DNA of 64,000 nucleotides, taken from contig CBFICB010000005.1 in NCBI GenBank assembly GCA_965661005.1, positions 1-64,000 of the forward strand, written 5' to 3'. The stretch's first letter is position 1; the number at the start of each line of letters is the position of its first letter. Below the pieces are notes generated by a model. It saw only the letters and a list, made by a program, of their open reading frames with translations, was not told the DNA's origin and ran no database searches. Position numbers and translations under genes: made by a program. The stretch is from UBA5109 sp965661005. GTDB lineage: Bacteria; Pseudomonadota; Gammaproteobacteria; Pseudomonadales; Pseudohongiellaceae. Shown piece after piece: positions 33,220-41,448 of this stretch.

Positions 33220-33536
33220 ATATTGCTCCAAAGTTAAGGTAGTTTTCTTACAAAAATAGCCGGAATTTGGTAAATGCCGGTTAATTAAATTGATATGTAA
33301 TTTTATAATTTTCTGACCAAGATGAGTACCGAAGAAAACTTAAAATCAGTTGTTTTTTTAAAGAAAAAGTTAAGAAATTTTAAAAAAACTGACAATTAAC
33401 TATAAATAAAATGTGAAATGAACTTTTTTGGCCTGAAAATTCCAATTGTCTCACTTTTGACGAAATGTTAAATTACGCACCCTTTGTAGTTTTACTCCAT
33501 AACTTAAATACCCATAACTAGACATTAAGGAAACAC
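33220..33536. other. Intergenic region, 317 bp, between divergent pckG and leuB-like genes
   Basis: Very AT-rich. CTTTTGACG near 33455 could be a -35 box for the rightward gene, but no convincing -10 follows at 17 bp. No RNA gene or terminator seen. Confidence 0.5.
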
Positions 33537-34646
33537 ATGAGCTCTTACAAAATAGCCCTGCTCGACGGCGATGGCATTGGACCGGAAATAATGGCAGAGG
33601 CAGTTAAAATTCTGAATCTGGTAGCTGAGCGTAACGAAGTAAGCTTCGAGCTAGACCATACTCCATTTGGTGCCAATGCCTACTTTGAAACCGGGCACCC
33701 TTTCCCGGATTCAACAAAAGCCATTTGTGATGAAGCAGATGCCATCCTTAAAGGCCCCATAGGCTTGAGCCACGAAGAATCTCAGAAAATACCTGTCGAC
33801 ATGCAACCTGAACGTGGAGCCCTGCTTCCTTTGCGTCGTCGCTACAATACTTTTGCTAATTTCCGTCCGGTCTTTCTCCCTAAAGGTCTGGCGCATTTCT
33901 CACCATTAAAACCTGAGATTATTGGTGAGGGTATCGACATCATGATTATTCGTGAATTAGTTGGCGGTTTATATTTTGGCGAAAAAGAAACCGGCATCAA
34001 TGAAGATGGCCGTCGTTATGTCAAAGAGACTCTGGAATACGATGAAGACCAGATCAAAAGAATCATGAAGGTTGCATTCCAAACCGCCCAGAAACGTAAA
34101 AAAGTGCTTCACAATATACATAAAAGCAACGTCCTTAAGTCCTCTGTGCTCTGGAATGAAGTATGTGACGAAGTTGCTCAGGACTTTCCTGATGTTGAGG
34201 TGATTAATACTCTGGTAGATGCAGCTGCGACTTATTTATGCCTGAATCCCGGGATGTTTGATGTGATGGTAATGGAAAATATGTTTGGTGATATCCTTTC
34301 TGACCAGGGTGGAGGGATATTAGGCTCTCTGGGCTTGATGCCATCTGCCTGTGTAGGTCCCGATAAAGCTTATTACGAACCGTCGCATGGTTCTGCTCCT
34401 GATATTGCGGGTCAGAATATTGCCAACCCCTACTCCATGATTGGCTCGGTCGCCATGATGCTTGAGATGAGTTTTAACATGGATGCTGAAGCAAAAAATT
34501 TATGGCAGGCCATGCAAAGTGTTTTTGCAAAAGGCTATTCAACGCCCGACCTTTCAAAGCCTGGAGGTGATGTGAAGTTGGTGAGCACTAGTGATTTTGG
34601 TGACATGGTAGCGGCAGAACTATCCAGCATGCCAACGAGTCCATAA
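33537..34646 (+). CDS. Isocitrate/isopropylmalate dehydrogenase family protein, LeuB-like
   Basis: 369 residues with the beta-decarboxylating dehydrogenase fold: LLDGDGIGPEIM at the start, IRELVGGLYFGE, and ENMFGDILSDQGGGILGSLGLMPSACVG carrying the metal-binding aspartates, then YEPSHGSAPDIAGQNIANP. The substrate loop PERGALLPLRRRYNTFANFRP resembles LeuB's PE-GLL-LR----ANLRP but with one extra residue, so 3-isopropylmalate is likely but not certain. No leuC or leuD is adjacent. AAGGA precedes the ATG. A terminator follows immediately. Confidence 0.82.
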   Translation: MSSYKIALLDGDGIGPEIMAEAVKILNLVAERNEVSFELDHTPFGANAYFETGHPFPDSTKAICDEADAILKGPIGLSHEESQKIPVDMQPERGALLPLRRRYNTFANFRPVFLPKGLAHFSPLKPEIIGEGIDIMIIRELVGGLYFGEKETGINEDGRRYVKETLEYDEDQIKRIMKVAFQTAQKRKKVLHNIHKSNVLKSSVLWNEVCDEVAQDFPDVEVINTLVDAAATYLCLNPGMFDVMVMENMFGDILSDQGGGILGSLGLMPSACVGPDKAYYEPSHGSAPDIAGQNIANPYSMIGSVAMMLEMSFNMDAEAKNLWQAMQSVFAKGYSTPDLSKPGGDVKLVSTSDFGDMVAAELSSMPTSP

Positions 34647-34667
34647 TCAGGAAAGAACTACTCAATA

Positions 34668-34695
34668 AAAAAGGGCTTCTTTTGAAGCCCTTTTT
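34668..34695 (+). terminator. Rho-independent terminator after the leuB-like gene
   Basis: 12-bp perfect stem AAAAAGGGCTTC / GAAGCCCTTTTT with a TTTT loop. Confidence 0.92.
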
Positions 34696-34710
34696 ATTAG
34701 GAAGCACTTA

Positions 34711-34770
34711 ACTTTCTATTGCTTCCTATTGCTTCCTATTACTTCCCATCACTTGCTATCACTTTCTATC
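34711..34770. repeat. Degenerate pyrimidine-rich tandem repeat, 10 bp x 6
   Basis: Six consecutive units of consensus RCTTYCTATY, two of them identical (GCTTCCTATT). It lies between the terminator of the leuB-like gene and the stop of the DUF6152 gene. Confidence 0.88.
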
Positions 34771-34796
34771 CAATCTAACCAATCTATTCAGGCATA

Positions 34797-35276
34797 CTAT
34801 TCAGGAATGGTTTCGCCAGCATCCAGCGCAGCCTGTTTGGATAAATAGCCTTTTGGATACCAGTCACGCCATGCATCAAAGTTTGGACCACAACCACCAT
34901 CATTCGGGGTATACCAGATATCGTCTTTGATGATAATGCCAATAGCACCACCATTACGGCCATCACGCAAGGGACACACAACCATTTCAACAGCATCACC
35001 TGGCTGGAAGGTAAAACCATTCATAGGTGGATCATCGGTTACCAGTCCAGGAGGCGCTCCACCTTCGAACGCCCACACTTCACCATCCGCATCATTTCTT
35101 ATATAGATAGCAACATGTGGACTATTGAAAGCCCAGCGTACCACCTCACCGGTTTTAACCACTTCTGTCTCTCTCTCGAACATAGCAAAACTATGATGAG
35201 CCGAAGCAATATCGACAACACCAAAACTGATTGCTATTAGTATAATCAGACAGCATTTATTGAATACAAATTTCAT
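34797..35276 (-). CDS. DUF6152-like secreted protein
   Basis: About 159 residues. The signal peptide ends ASA and the mature protein starts HHSFAMFERETEVVKTGEVVRWAFNSPHVAIYIRN, the AHHSFA...G-V--W-NPH signature of DUF6152 periplasmic proteins. Two cysteines later (VVCPLRDGRNGG and NDGGCGPNF) may form a disulfide. The family is often found near genes for secreted oxidoreductases; function unknown. The ATG at 35276 is chosen over the GTG at 35288, because GAGGGG overlaps the GTG itself. Confidence 0.72.
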   Translation of the reverse strand: MKFVFNKCCLIILIAISFGVVDIASAHHSFAMFERETEVVKTGEVVRWAFNSPHVAIYIRNDADGEVWAFEGGAPPGLVTDDPPMNGFTFQPGDAVEMVVCPLRDGRNGGAIGIIIKDDIWYTPNDGGCGPNFDAWRDWYPKGYLSKQAALDAGETIPE

Positions 35277-35611
35277 CTTATTCTTCACCCCTCATTATTT
35301 TTATTTTGTTTTTATATTTATTATTTCTGAGTGAGTTTTTACAACTTTTTTGCTTTATTAATGCCAGGCAAAATATACACATACAAAAATAAGCCTTAAA
35401 TTTACTACACTTTTAAGACTTTGGCAGCACATCATAGAAATAAGCGTTCAAATCTACCTAACTGACATTTAGACTTTCCAACTTTAATTATAGTGATGGG
35501 TCTGCTTTCTGCTAAAGAGCGTGATTCATACAGACCATAGTCTTTATCAAAGGGCATGCGTACAATGCGTTCTTCTCTATAACATAACTCTATAACTAAC
35601 AATAAAAACAG
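35277..35611. other. Intergenic region, 335 bp, divergent promoters expected
   Basis: AT-rich spacer between the DUF6152 gene and the MATE gene. A leftward 66-codon frame overlaps it but has no ribosome site or family resemblance. Nothing else is supported. Confidence 0.5.
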
Positions 35612-36991
35612 ATGAACCTGAAAGACTGGCAATACAATTCAAAGACCCTGTCAGTCTTGCTCAGGATGTCGGGTCCCATGGTGGTTTCACAGGGTGCTTT
35701 TGCGCTCATGATTTTTACCGACCGTTATTTTCTGGCACAACTTGGTCCAGTCTATATGGCTGCAGCATTGGGTGGAGGTGTCGCCTGGTATTTTTCTATT
35801 TCATTGTTAAATGGCATTCTGGCTTATGCGACTGCTCTGGTGGCGCAATATCTGGGGGCTAAAGAGCTTAATAAATGTTCGCTCGTCATTTCTCAAGGCA
35901 TCATAATGGCCGTGGCCTGCACGCCTCTTTTAATACTTGCTGGCCTGGCAATGCGCAATATCTTCACGGGTATGGGGCACGCTCCCGACCAGGTGGAATT
36001 AGAAAAGACCTACTACACCATTTTAATGTTTTGCAGTGTGACAATTTTAATAAAAGTCTGCTTATCCACATTTTTTTCCGGCATTGGCCGCACTCGTGTG
36101 GTCATGGTATGTGATGTATTAGGCATAATACTAAATGTCCCTTTAAGTTGGTGTTTAATCTTCGGCAAGGCAGGATTCCCAGCTCTGGGTATTGCCGGAG
36201 CAGCCTACGGGACAGTGATCAGCACAATATTTACTATCGCAATTTATCTGCTGTTTTACCTCACTAAAGAAAACCGTAAACGCTTTAGCATTAACGCTTC
36301 CTTTAAATTTGACCGTGGTATATCTGGTAGGTATTTACGGCTTGGCTTTCCCTCCGGTATGGAGATGTTTCTTAATGTGGCAGCCTTTAATTTATTTTTA
36401 TTAATGTTCCAGTCTTATGGTATCCCTGAAGCGGCATCAGCAACCATTGTATTCAATTGGGATATTCTTTCCTTTGTTCCCTTGCTTGGTTTAAATATTG
36501 CTGTGATGAGCATGATCGGTCGATTTGTTGGTGCCGGGGATATGCATAAGGCCAATGAGGTTACAACGGCAGGGTATATTTTAGGAATTGGGTATTCTTT
36601 ATTCCTAGCTTTAAATTTTCTTGTTTTTCGCAATGTGTTGGTGGAAATATTTATTTTTTACGAAGAAAGTGCTGCTGAAATTCGTAATCTCGCTCGTTAT
36701 ATGATGGTTGGGCTAAGCTGTTATGTATTATGCGAAGGTATACTGCAAGTTGCTACTGGTGTGCTAAGAGGAGCTGGCGATACACGCTGGGTCATGTGGG
36801 CATCAATCTCCATGCATTGGGCGATGTTGGTAATTCAGTTTTTCATCATTAAAGTTTTTGCTTTTGGCCCACGCATTTCATGGATAGCCTTTGTTATTAT
36901 GATTCTGGGATTAATGGTTGTCTTTGTATATCGGCTGGCCAGCAATCGCTGGCGTGACCCTCAGAAGCTACAGGCCGTGATGACAGAGTAA
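35612..36991 (+). CDS. MATE-family multidrug/toxin efflux transporter
   Basis: 459 residues with twelve hydrophobic segments in two homologous halves. The start RMSGPMVVSQGAFALMIFTDRYFLAQLGP and GIAGAAYGTVISTIFTIAIYLLFY in the first half are paralleled by GEGILQVATGVLRGAGDTRWVMWAS in the second, all typical of the MatE domain. Coupling ion and substrates are not evident. It is monocistronic, with no strong ribosome site upstream of the ATG. Confidence 0.88.
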   Translation: MNLKDWQYNSKTLSVLLRMSGPMVVSQGAFALMIFTDRYFLAQLGPVYMAAALGGGVAWYFSISLLNGILAYATALVAQYLGAKELNKCSLVISQGIIMAVACTPLLILAGLAMRNIFTGMGHAPDQVELEKTYYTILMFCSVTILIKVCLSTFFSGIGRTRVVMVCDVLGIILNVPLSWCLIFGKAGFPALGIAGAAYGTVISTIFTIAIYLLFYLTKENRKRFSINASFKFDRGISGRYLRLGFPSGMEMFLNVAAFNLFLLMFQSYGIPEAASATIVFNWDILSFVPLLGLNIAVMSMIGRFVGAGDMHKANEVTTAGYILGIGYSLFLALNFLVFRNVLVEIFIFYEESAAEIRNLARYMMVGLSCYVLCEGILQVATGVLRGAGDTRWVMWASISMHWAMLVIQFFIIKVFAFGPRISWIAFVIMILGLMVVFVYRLASNRWRDPQKLQAVMTE

Positions 36992-37130
36992 AAAACTTTG
37001 TTAACATAATGCCAAGCTAACTGCGTAGGTTTCAGGTAGTTACTAAAAAAGTTGTTAGGTATATTCTCTATTAACTTTTTGTTTAAATTAAAAATTATAA
37101 CAAGCATCTAGTATCATAAAGGAAAATAGC

Positions 37131-37715
37131 ATGAGAGCACTCTTTAGAATCCTCGCCCTAGCAGCTGCCACTTCACTCTCAATAAGCAGCTACGCACTAG
37201 AAGAAGTTGATCCTGCTTTAGATGAGATCACTAATTTTCGCCAATATAGCAGCACCTTTGCCAGTTCCGGCCAGCCCACTAGAGACCAGTTTCAGACCAT
37301 TGCTGACAATGGCTTTGAGCGGATTGTCTATATTGCATTTACTAATAATCAAAACGCCCTTTCTGATGCTGACCAGTTGGTTAAAAGCTTGGGCATGGAA
37401 TACATGCATGTCCCTGTGTCTTTTGATAATCCATTGCCTGATGATTTTTATGCCTTTGCTGATTCCATGCGGCGTAATACTGATAAAAAAACCTTGCTGC
37501 ATTGTCAGGTCAATGCACGTGCGACAGCCTTCAGCTTTTTATATCGCGTCATTTATGAAAATGTACCAATCGCAGAAGCCAAGGAAGATATGAATACCGT
37601 GTGGCAGCCAAATGCCATATGGCGAGATTTTATTTTTGAAGTATTAGCCCAAAATGGCTTATCGCCTGAATGCGAAGGATGTGACTGGACTCCACCTCCC
37701 CCGAGAGAGCAATAG
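37131..37715 (+). CDS. Secreted protein-tyrosine-phosphatase-like protein
   Basis: 194 residues with a signal peptide ending SYA. The fold resembles the DUF442/PTP-like phosphatases: NFRQYSSTFASSGQPTRDQFQTIADNGFERIVYIAF, then the P-loop HCQVNARAT (Cys-X4-Arg), about residues 125-133. The general acid is probably in the VSFDNPLPDDF loop. An unusual C-terminal tail ends CEGCDWTPPPPREQ. The substrate and whether it is a true phosphatase are unknown. GGAAA precedes the start. Confidence 0.75.
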   Translation: MRALFRILALAAATSLSISSYALEEVDPALDEITNFRQYSSTFASSGQPTRDQFQTIADNGFERIVYIAFTNNQNALSDADQLVKSLGMEYMHVPVSFDNPLPDDFYAFADSMRRNTDKKTLLHCQVNARATAFSFLYRVIYENVPIAEAKEDMNTVWQPNAIWRDFIFEVLAQNGLSPECEGCDWTPPPPREQ

Positions 37716-37728
37716 AGGAATAATAAAG

Positions 37729-37752
37729 CCAATAGTAAAGCCAATAGTAAAG
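37729..37752. repeat. Tandem repeat, 12 bp x 2
   Basis: CCAATAGTAAAG occurs twice head to tail, preceded by a partial unit, in the spacer between the phosphatase and cyclophilin genes. Confidence 0.85.
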
Positions 37753-37833
37753 AGAGAAGAAATAAGAAACTCTCTCATCTTTCAATCAAGAGCTTTTGCA
37801 AACAAGAAATATTTTAATCAAATCCTTAAAACG

Positions 37834-38427
37834 ATGAATAAATTCACGATCACACTTGCCACCTTGTTACTGTTATTGGCAAACACAGTAAGCGCTCAAG
37901 TACGTGTTCTGATGTCGACCAGTCAAGGTAATATTGAAATTGAGCTTTATACCAGCAGCGCTACAGTGACTGCCGGAAATTTTCTGGCGCTAGTAAATGA
38001 CGAGCAGTTTGATGGCGCTTCTTTTTATCGAGTTGTTAGTTCTGAAAATGATAGAGGCTCACCTCTAATAGAAGTAATCCAGGGAGGCCTTGGCGCAAGA
38101 GCCAGTGAATTTCAGAGTATCGATCATGAAACTACGGAGCAAACAGGCATCCTTCATACTGATGGTGTTATTTCCATGGCTCGAGGGGATGTTGGTACGG
38201 CTAGTACCGAGTTTTTTATAATTCTTGGTGATCAGCCAAGCCTTGATTTTGGCGGAACCAGGAATCCAGATGGCCAGGGTTTTGCCGCCTTTGGCAAAGT
38301 AGTTAATGGCATGGATGTTGTAAGAACAATTCAGAACCTGCCTGCCGATGGAGCCAGCGACTCGGAATACACCGACAGCCAAATCCTGACTGATCCTGTT
38401 ACCATAATCTCAATCCGACGAATCTAG
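37834..38427 (+). CDS. Periplasmic cyclophilin-type peptidyl-prolyl isomerase
   Basis: 197 residues from the ATG at 37834, which begins a clean signal peptide (MNKFTITLATLLLLLANTVSA-Q); the open frame extends further upstream but that part looks non-coding and includes the repeat. The cyclophilin core has VLMSTSQGNIEIELYTSSATVTAGNFLALVND, FDGASFYRVV, ISMARGDVGTASTEFFIILGDQPSLDFGG and GFAAFGKVVNGMDVV. The usual FHRV is FYRV here. It assists folding of exported proteins. Confidence 0.85.
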   Translation: MNKFTITLATLLLLLANTVSAQVRVLMSTSQGNIEIELYTSSATVTAGNFLALVNDEQFDGASFYRVVSSENDRGSPLIEVIQGGLGARASEFQSIDHETTEQTGILHTDGVISMARGDVGTASTEFFIILGDQPSLDFGGTRNPDGQGFAAFGKVVNGMDVVRTIQNLPADGASDSEYTDSQILTDPVTIISIRRI

Positions 38428-38535
38428 AAAAACCTCAGTTTGATTTAAGACGCCTAACTCTAGGTCCCAAGAACATGCCGTGTGTGAACACAAGCCATAT
38501 GGTTTTAAAGAATAGTTATGCTGTCGATTGTTAAC

Positions 38536-39543
38536 TTACTGATAAAACTCCTGAATTGCCGAAATAGTCGTCATTACATCTTCACGACTAATATCCAGGT
38601 GACAAACCAGTCTTGCTGTATAACGAGCATCAATCAGTATGCCCAGCTTCTCAAGAAAATTGGATAAGGCAATAAAGTCACCTTCAGAACTTTTTAGAAA
38701 TACCATATTGGTATGCAAATAATCCAGATCAACTTCCAGCTGTGGAATCTTGGCTAATTCTTTCCCAAGTATGGCCGCGTTTTCATGATCTTCTTTTAAT
38801 CTTTTTACATTGTTCTCCAAAACATAGATTCCTGCAGCGGCAATAATGCCTGCCTGCCGCATGCCTCCACCTAACATCTTGCGCCAGCGATTTGCTTCTA
38901 TAATTAATTCCTTGCTACCACACAACACCGACCCTACTGGCGCTCCCAGACCTTTGGAAAGGCAGATGGATACTGAATCAAAATACTGAGTGATTGCTTT
39001 CACATCGACACCAAGTCCGACGGCCGCATTAAACACTCTTGCGCCATCAAGATGATTTAATAATTTATGCTCTCGGGCTAGCCCGGTTGCTGCTTCAATA
39101 TAATTCAGCGGCAATATTTTGCCTCCGGTTGTATTTTCAAGGCAAAGCAATCGAGACTTGGCGAAGTGAATATCATCAGGCTTTATTGCTGCCACTATAT
39201 TTTCAAGTGCAATAGTCCCATCCGCTTCATTATTAATTGGCTGTGGTTGAATACTGCCCAATACTGCAGCGCCTCCACCTTCATATTTATAGGTGTGTGC
39301 TGTTTGCCCCACCAGATATTCATCGCCACGTTGGCAATGAGCCAAGAGCGCAATTAAATTTGTCTGGGTGCCACTAGCTGCAAAAATAGCTGCTTCCATT
39401 CCAGACATATCTGCTGCTAATTCTTCGAGCTGTTTAACCGTTGGATCATCTCCCCATACATCATCTCCAACAGGAGCTGCTGCCATCACATCACGCATGG
39501 CTTGATTAGGGCGTGTTACTGTATCACTTCTAAAATCGATCAT
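38536..39543 (-). CDS. ltaE: Low-specificity L-threonine aldolase
   Basis: PLP enzyme of 335 residues that splits threonine to glycine and acetaldehyde. Motifs: IDFRSDTVTRPNQAMRDVMAAAPVGDDVWGDDPTVKQLE at the start, AAIFAASGTQTNLIALLAHCQRGDE, HLDGARVFNAA (PLP-ring Asp) and SICLSKGLGAPVGSVLCG with the Schiff-base Lys. Its ATG overlaps by 4 bases the stop of a 29-codon ORF, and the bases just before it (CAGGAATG) leave too little space for an own ribosome site. It is downstream of the LeuA-family gene on the same strand. Confidence 0.9.
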   Translation of the reverse strand: MIDFRSDTVTRPNQAMRDVMAAAPVGDDVWGDDPTVKQLEELAADMSGMEAAIFAASGTQTNLIALLAHCQRGDEYLVGQTAHTYKYEGGGAAVLGSIQPQPINNEADGTIALENIVAAIKPDDIHFAKSRLLCLENTTGGKILPLNYIEAATGLAREHKLLNHLDGARVFNAAVGLGVDVKAITQYFDSVSICLSKGLGAPVGSVLCGSKELIIEANRWRKMLGGGMRQAGIIAAAGIYVLENNVKRLKEDHENAAILGKELAKIPQLEVDLDYLHTNMVFLKSSEGDFIALSNFLEKLGILIDARYTARLVCHLDISREDVMTTISAIQEFYQ

Positions 39544-39629
39544 TCCTGATAGCTCTTTCCGGTATTAATATTGTTTCTTTCATTAGTGTATTCGTGTATT
39601 CGTGAGAGAGAAAACTGTCGTTCACTCAT
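39540..39629 (-). CDS. Small upstream ORF (29 codons) overlapping the ltaE start
   Basis: ATG preceded by GAGG with a 7-base spacing. The peptide begins MSERQFSLSR and ends in a TGA that shares ATGA with the ltaE start. The arrangement suggests translational coupling. It contains two copies of an 8-base repeat (39586-39601), and its 5' half can pair with GAGAGAG...AAACTG upstream. No similarity recognised. Confidence 0.5.
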   Translation of the reverse strand: MSERQFSLSRIHEYTNERNNINTGKSYQE

Positions 39630-39713
39630 TAGCGCGCCTCAGCTCCAGTTTGACTCTCTCTTGATGATAGTTAATTCAATTATATTATCTTAATTATTTT
39701 TGGTTTTGGTTTA

Positions 39714-41264
39714 TTAATTGCCATTATTGATTATATGCAATCGAGTATTAACCATTCGTAGCGTTGCAAGTACAGCCGCATACACCTGATTAGCATTCAC
39801 ACCACGGGTTCTTAATTTGCGTCCTCTCGCACCTTCTGTATCCCAGGTAATAGTACACTCTGTCAGAGCTCCCACCTTTCCTCCCTTAGGAATGCGAACA
39901 GAATAATCAAGCAATTCAGGCAATTGGAAATCCACTCCCACCATTATTTTTTTCAGTGCATCCATAAAAGCAGAAAAACCACCATTACCATGTCCAGTAT
40001 CCTGATAATTAGAACCATTGATATTCAAAGACAGTTTTACCTCGGAGGTATCTCCAAAGACGCTGTTAATTTGGCAGTCTTCCAAACGTATATGATGATA
40101 ATCACTGCTTTCAAGTACATCAGCAATAATAAAAGGAAGATCATCGGCGGTAATGACTTCTTTGGAATCACCAAGTTTGACGACTCTTTCCAATACCTTT
40201 TTGAGATTTTCTGGTGATAATGAAATCCCCAAATCTTCAATATTTTTAAGCACTGAAGCCTTGCCACTGAGTTTGCCTAAAGCATAAGTACGACTGCGAT
40301 CAAAACGTTCCGGACTGAGCTGGGTTTCGTACAAACCGCCTTTGGCATCACCATCGGCATGAATGCCCGATGTTTGGGTAAAAACATCTTCACCTATAAT
40401 CGGCATATTGGCTGCAATCCATTTGCCGGAAAAACGTTCTACCAATTTGCTCACATCAGCCAGGTGAGTTTCATCAATAGCTGTTTTAATGCCCATTTTA
40501 TCTTTAAGCACCACCGCCAATTCCGCTAATGAAACATTCCCGGCTCTTTCTCCCAAACAATTGACTGTGCAATGTAAATTACTGATTCCGGTCGAAACGG
40601 CTGCCATACAATTCGCGACGGCCAGGCCATAATCATTATGCGGATGAAAATCAAACACCTCATCCGGGAAGTGTTCTTGAATATCTGTTAAAGATTCCGT
40701 GACTTCATTCGGGCTCATGACCCCTAAAGTATCTGGCAACATGAAATGCTCGATACCACTATCTTTAATCAGTGACATCAACTTGAACACATAATCCTTA
40801 TTTTCTTTATAGCCGTTTGACCAGTCTTCCAGATAGGCATTGACCTTAATGCCTTTGCTTTTGGCATAGGCCACAGTCTTATTTATATCCTCAGCATGTT
40901 CTTCCAGGGTTTTGCCAAGCTGGTTATGACAATGGTTTTCACTGCCTTTAGTTAAGAGGTTCAATACGCGACCACCACAATCAATTATCCAGTCAATGCT
41001 GAGGTTATAATCAACAAAACCCAAGACTTCGACTTTATCCAGATAACCATGTTTCGCCGCCCAGCCATTAATATTACAGACAGCATCTTTTTCCCCTTCC
41101 GAAACACGTGCGGAGGCAACTTCAATGCGATCCACTTTCAGCGACTCCAGTAAAGCCTGCGCAATATTAAGTTTTTCGCCTGCTGAAAAAGACACTCCCT
41201 GAGTCTGCTCTCCATCTCTGAGAGTGGTGTCCATTAAGGCAACGTAGTCAGGTAACTTACTCAT
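39714..41264 (-). CDS. LeuA-family synthase (2-isopropylmalate/citramalate synthase), Bacteroidetes-like type
   Basis: 516 residues: an HMGL-like TIM barrel with DTTLRDGEQTQGVSFSAGEKLNIA, the metal motif DFHPHNDYGLAVANC, and CTVNCLGERAGNVSLAELA, then a C-terminal regulatory domain (from about 395) ending ARGRKLRTRGVNANQVYAA. KVDRIEVASARVSEGE, LNLLTKGS and VNAYLEDWSNG recall the variant common in Bacteroidetes rather than enterobacterial LeuA. It condenses acetyl-CoA with a 2-oxo acid. The isoleucine-rich attenuator upstream suggests a tie to isoleucine, compatible with citramalate synthesis, but the substrate cannot be decided by eye. Confidence 0.82.
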   Translation of the reverse strand: MSKLPDYVALMDTTLRDGEQTQGVSFSAGEKLNIAQALLESLKVDRIEVASARVSEGEKDAVCNINGWAAKHGYLDKVEVLGFVDYNLSIDWIIDCGGRVLNLLTKGSENHCHNQLGKTLEEHAEDINKTVAYAKSKGIKVNAYLEDWSNGYKENKDYVFKLMSLIKDSGIEHFMLPDTLGVMSPNEVTESLTDIQEHFPDEVFDFHPHNDYGLAVANCMAAVSTGISNLHCTVNCLGERAGNVSLAELAVVLKDKMGIKTAIDETHLADVSKLVERFSGKWIAANMPIIGEDVFTQTSGIHADGDAKGGLYETQLSPERFDRSRTYALGKLSGKASVLKNIEDLGISLSPENLKKVLERVVKLGDSKEVITADDLPFIIADVLESSDYHHIRLEDCQINSVFGDTSEVKLSLNINGSNYQDTGHGNGGFSAFMDALKKIMVGVDFQLPELLDYSVRIPKGGKVGALTECTITWDTEGARGRKLRTRGVNANQVYAAVLATLRMVNTRLHIINNGN

Positions 41265-41284
41265 AATCTAAACCCTAAAATGCA

Positions 41285-41308
41285 AAAACCCGCCTGAAGG
41301 CGGGTTTT
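41285..41308 (-). terminator. Attenuator terminator of the LeuA-family gene
   Basis: Perfect 10-bp stem AAAACCCGCC / GGCGGGTTTT with a 4-base loop and T-rich end, lying between the leader ORF and the gene start at 41264. GGTGGGTT at the end of the leader ORF can pair with AACCCGCC (one G-U), giving an antiterminator. Confidence 0.88.
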
Positions 41309-41337
41309 ATAATAATCTTTAGCAAATGCAAACAGAT

Positions 41338-41397
41338 TCAACCCACCTGGTAGTGTTGAATAATAATAATGCCTTTACCTATTAGTATTGCGCTCAT
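41338..41397 (-). CDS. Isoleucine-rich leader peptide (19 aa)
   Basis: ATG to TGA encodes MSAILIGKGIIIIQHYQVG: six Ile (four consecutive ATT codons and two rare ATA), one Leu and one Val. It ends next to a sequence able to form an antiterminator, 30 bases before the terminator stem. This is the classical layout of ribosome-mediated attenuation of branched-chain amino-acid genes in Gammaproteobacteria. No Shine-Dalgarno is visible, and the predicted transcription start lies within a few bases of the ATG. Confidence 0.85.
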   Translation of the reverse strand: MSAILIGKGIIIIQHYQVG

Positions 41398-41405
41398 GGG
41401 TGGCG

Positions 41406-41434
41406 ATAATCGTGAATAACACCATAAAAGTCAA
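41406..41434 (-). promoter_or_regulatory. Sigma-70 promoter of the leader/LeuA-family operon
   Basis: Read leftward: -35 TTGACT (41434-41429), 17-bp spacer, -10 GATTAT (41411-41406). Transcription should start near 41399, only a few bases before the leader ATG at 41397. Confidence 0.7.
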
Positions 41435-41448
41435 GTAATCGCACTAAT

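Noticed and set aside
33322..33399. 25-codon frame upstream of the leuB-like gene, considered as a leader peptide
   Set aside because: It has no ribosome site, is not rich in Leu/Ile/Val control codons in a row, and no terminator follows.
35432..35632. 66-codon minus-strand frame in the spacer before the MATE gene
   Set aside because: It overlaps the MATE start, lacks a ribosome site and resembles nothing I know.
37654..37833. N-terminal extension of the cyclophilin frame
   Set aside because: It covers the tail of the phosphatase gene and a tandem repeat; a clean signal peptide begins at 37834.
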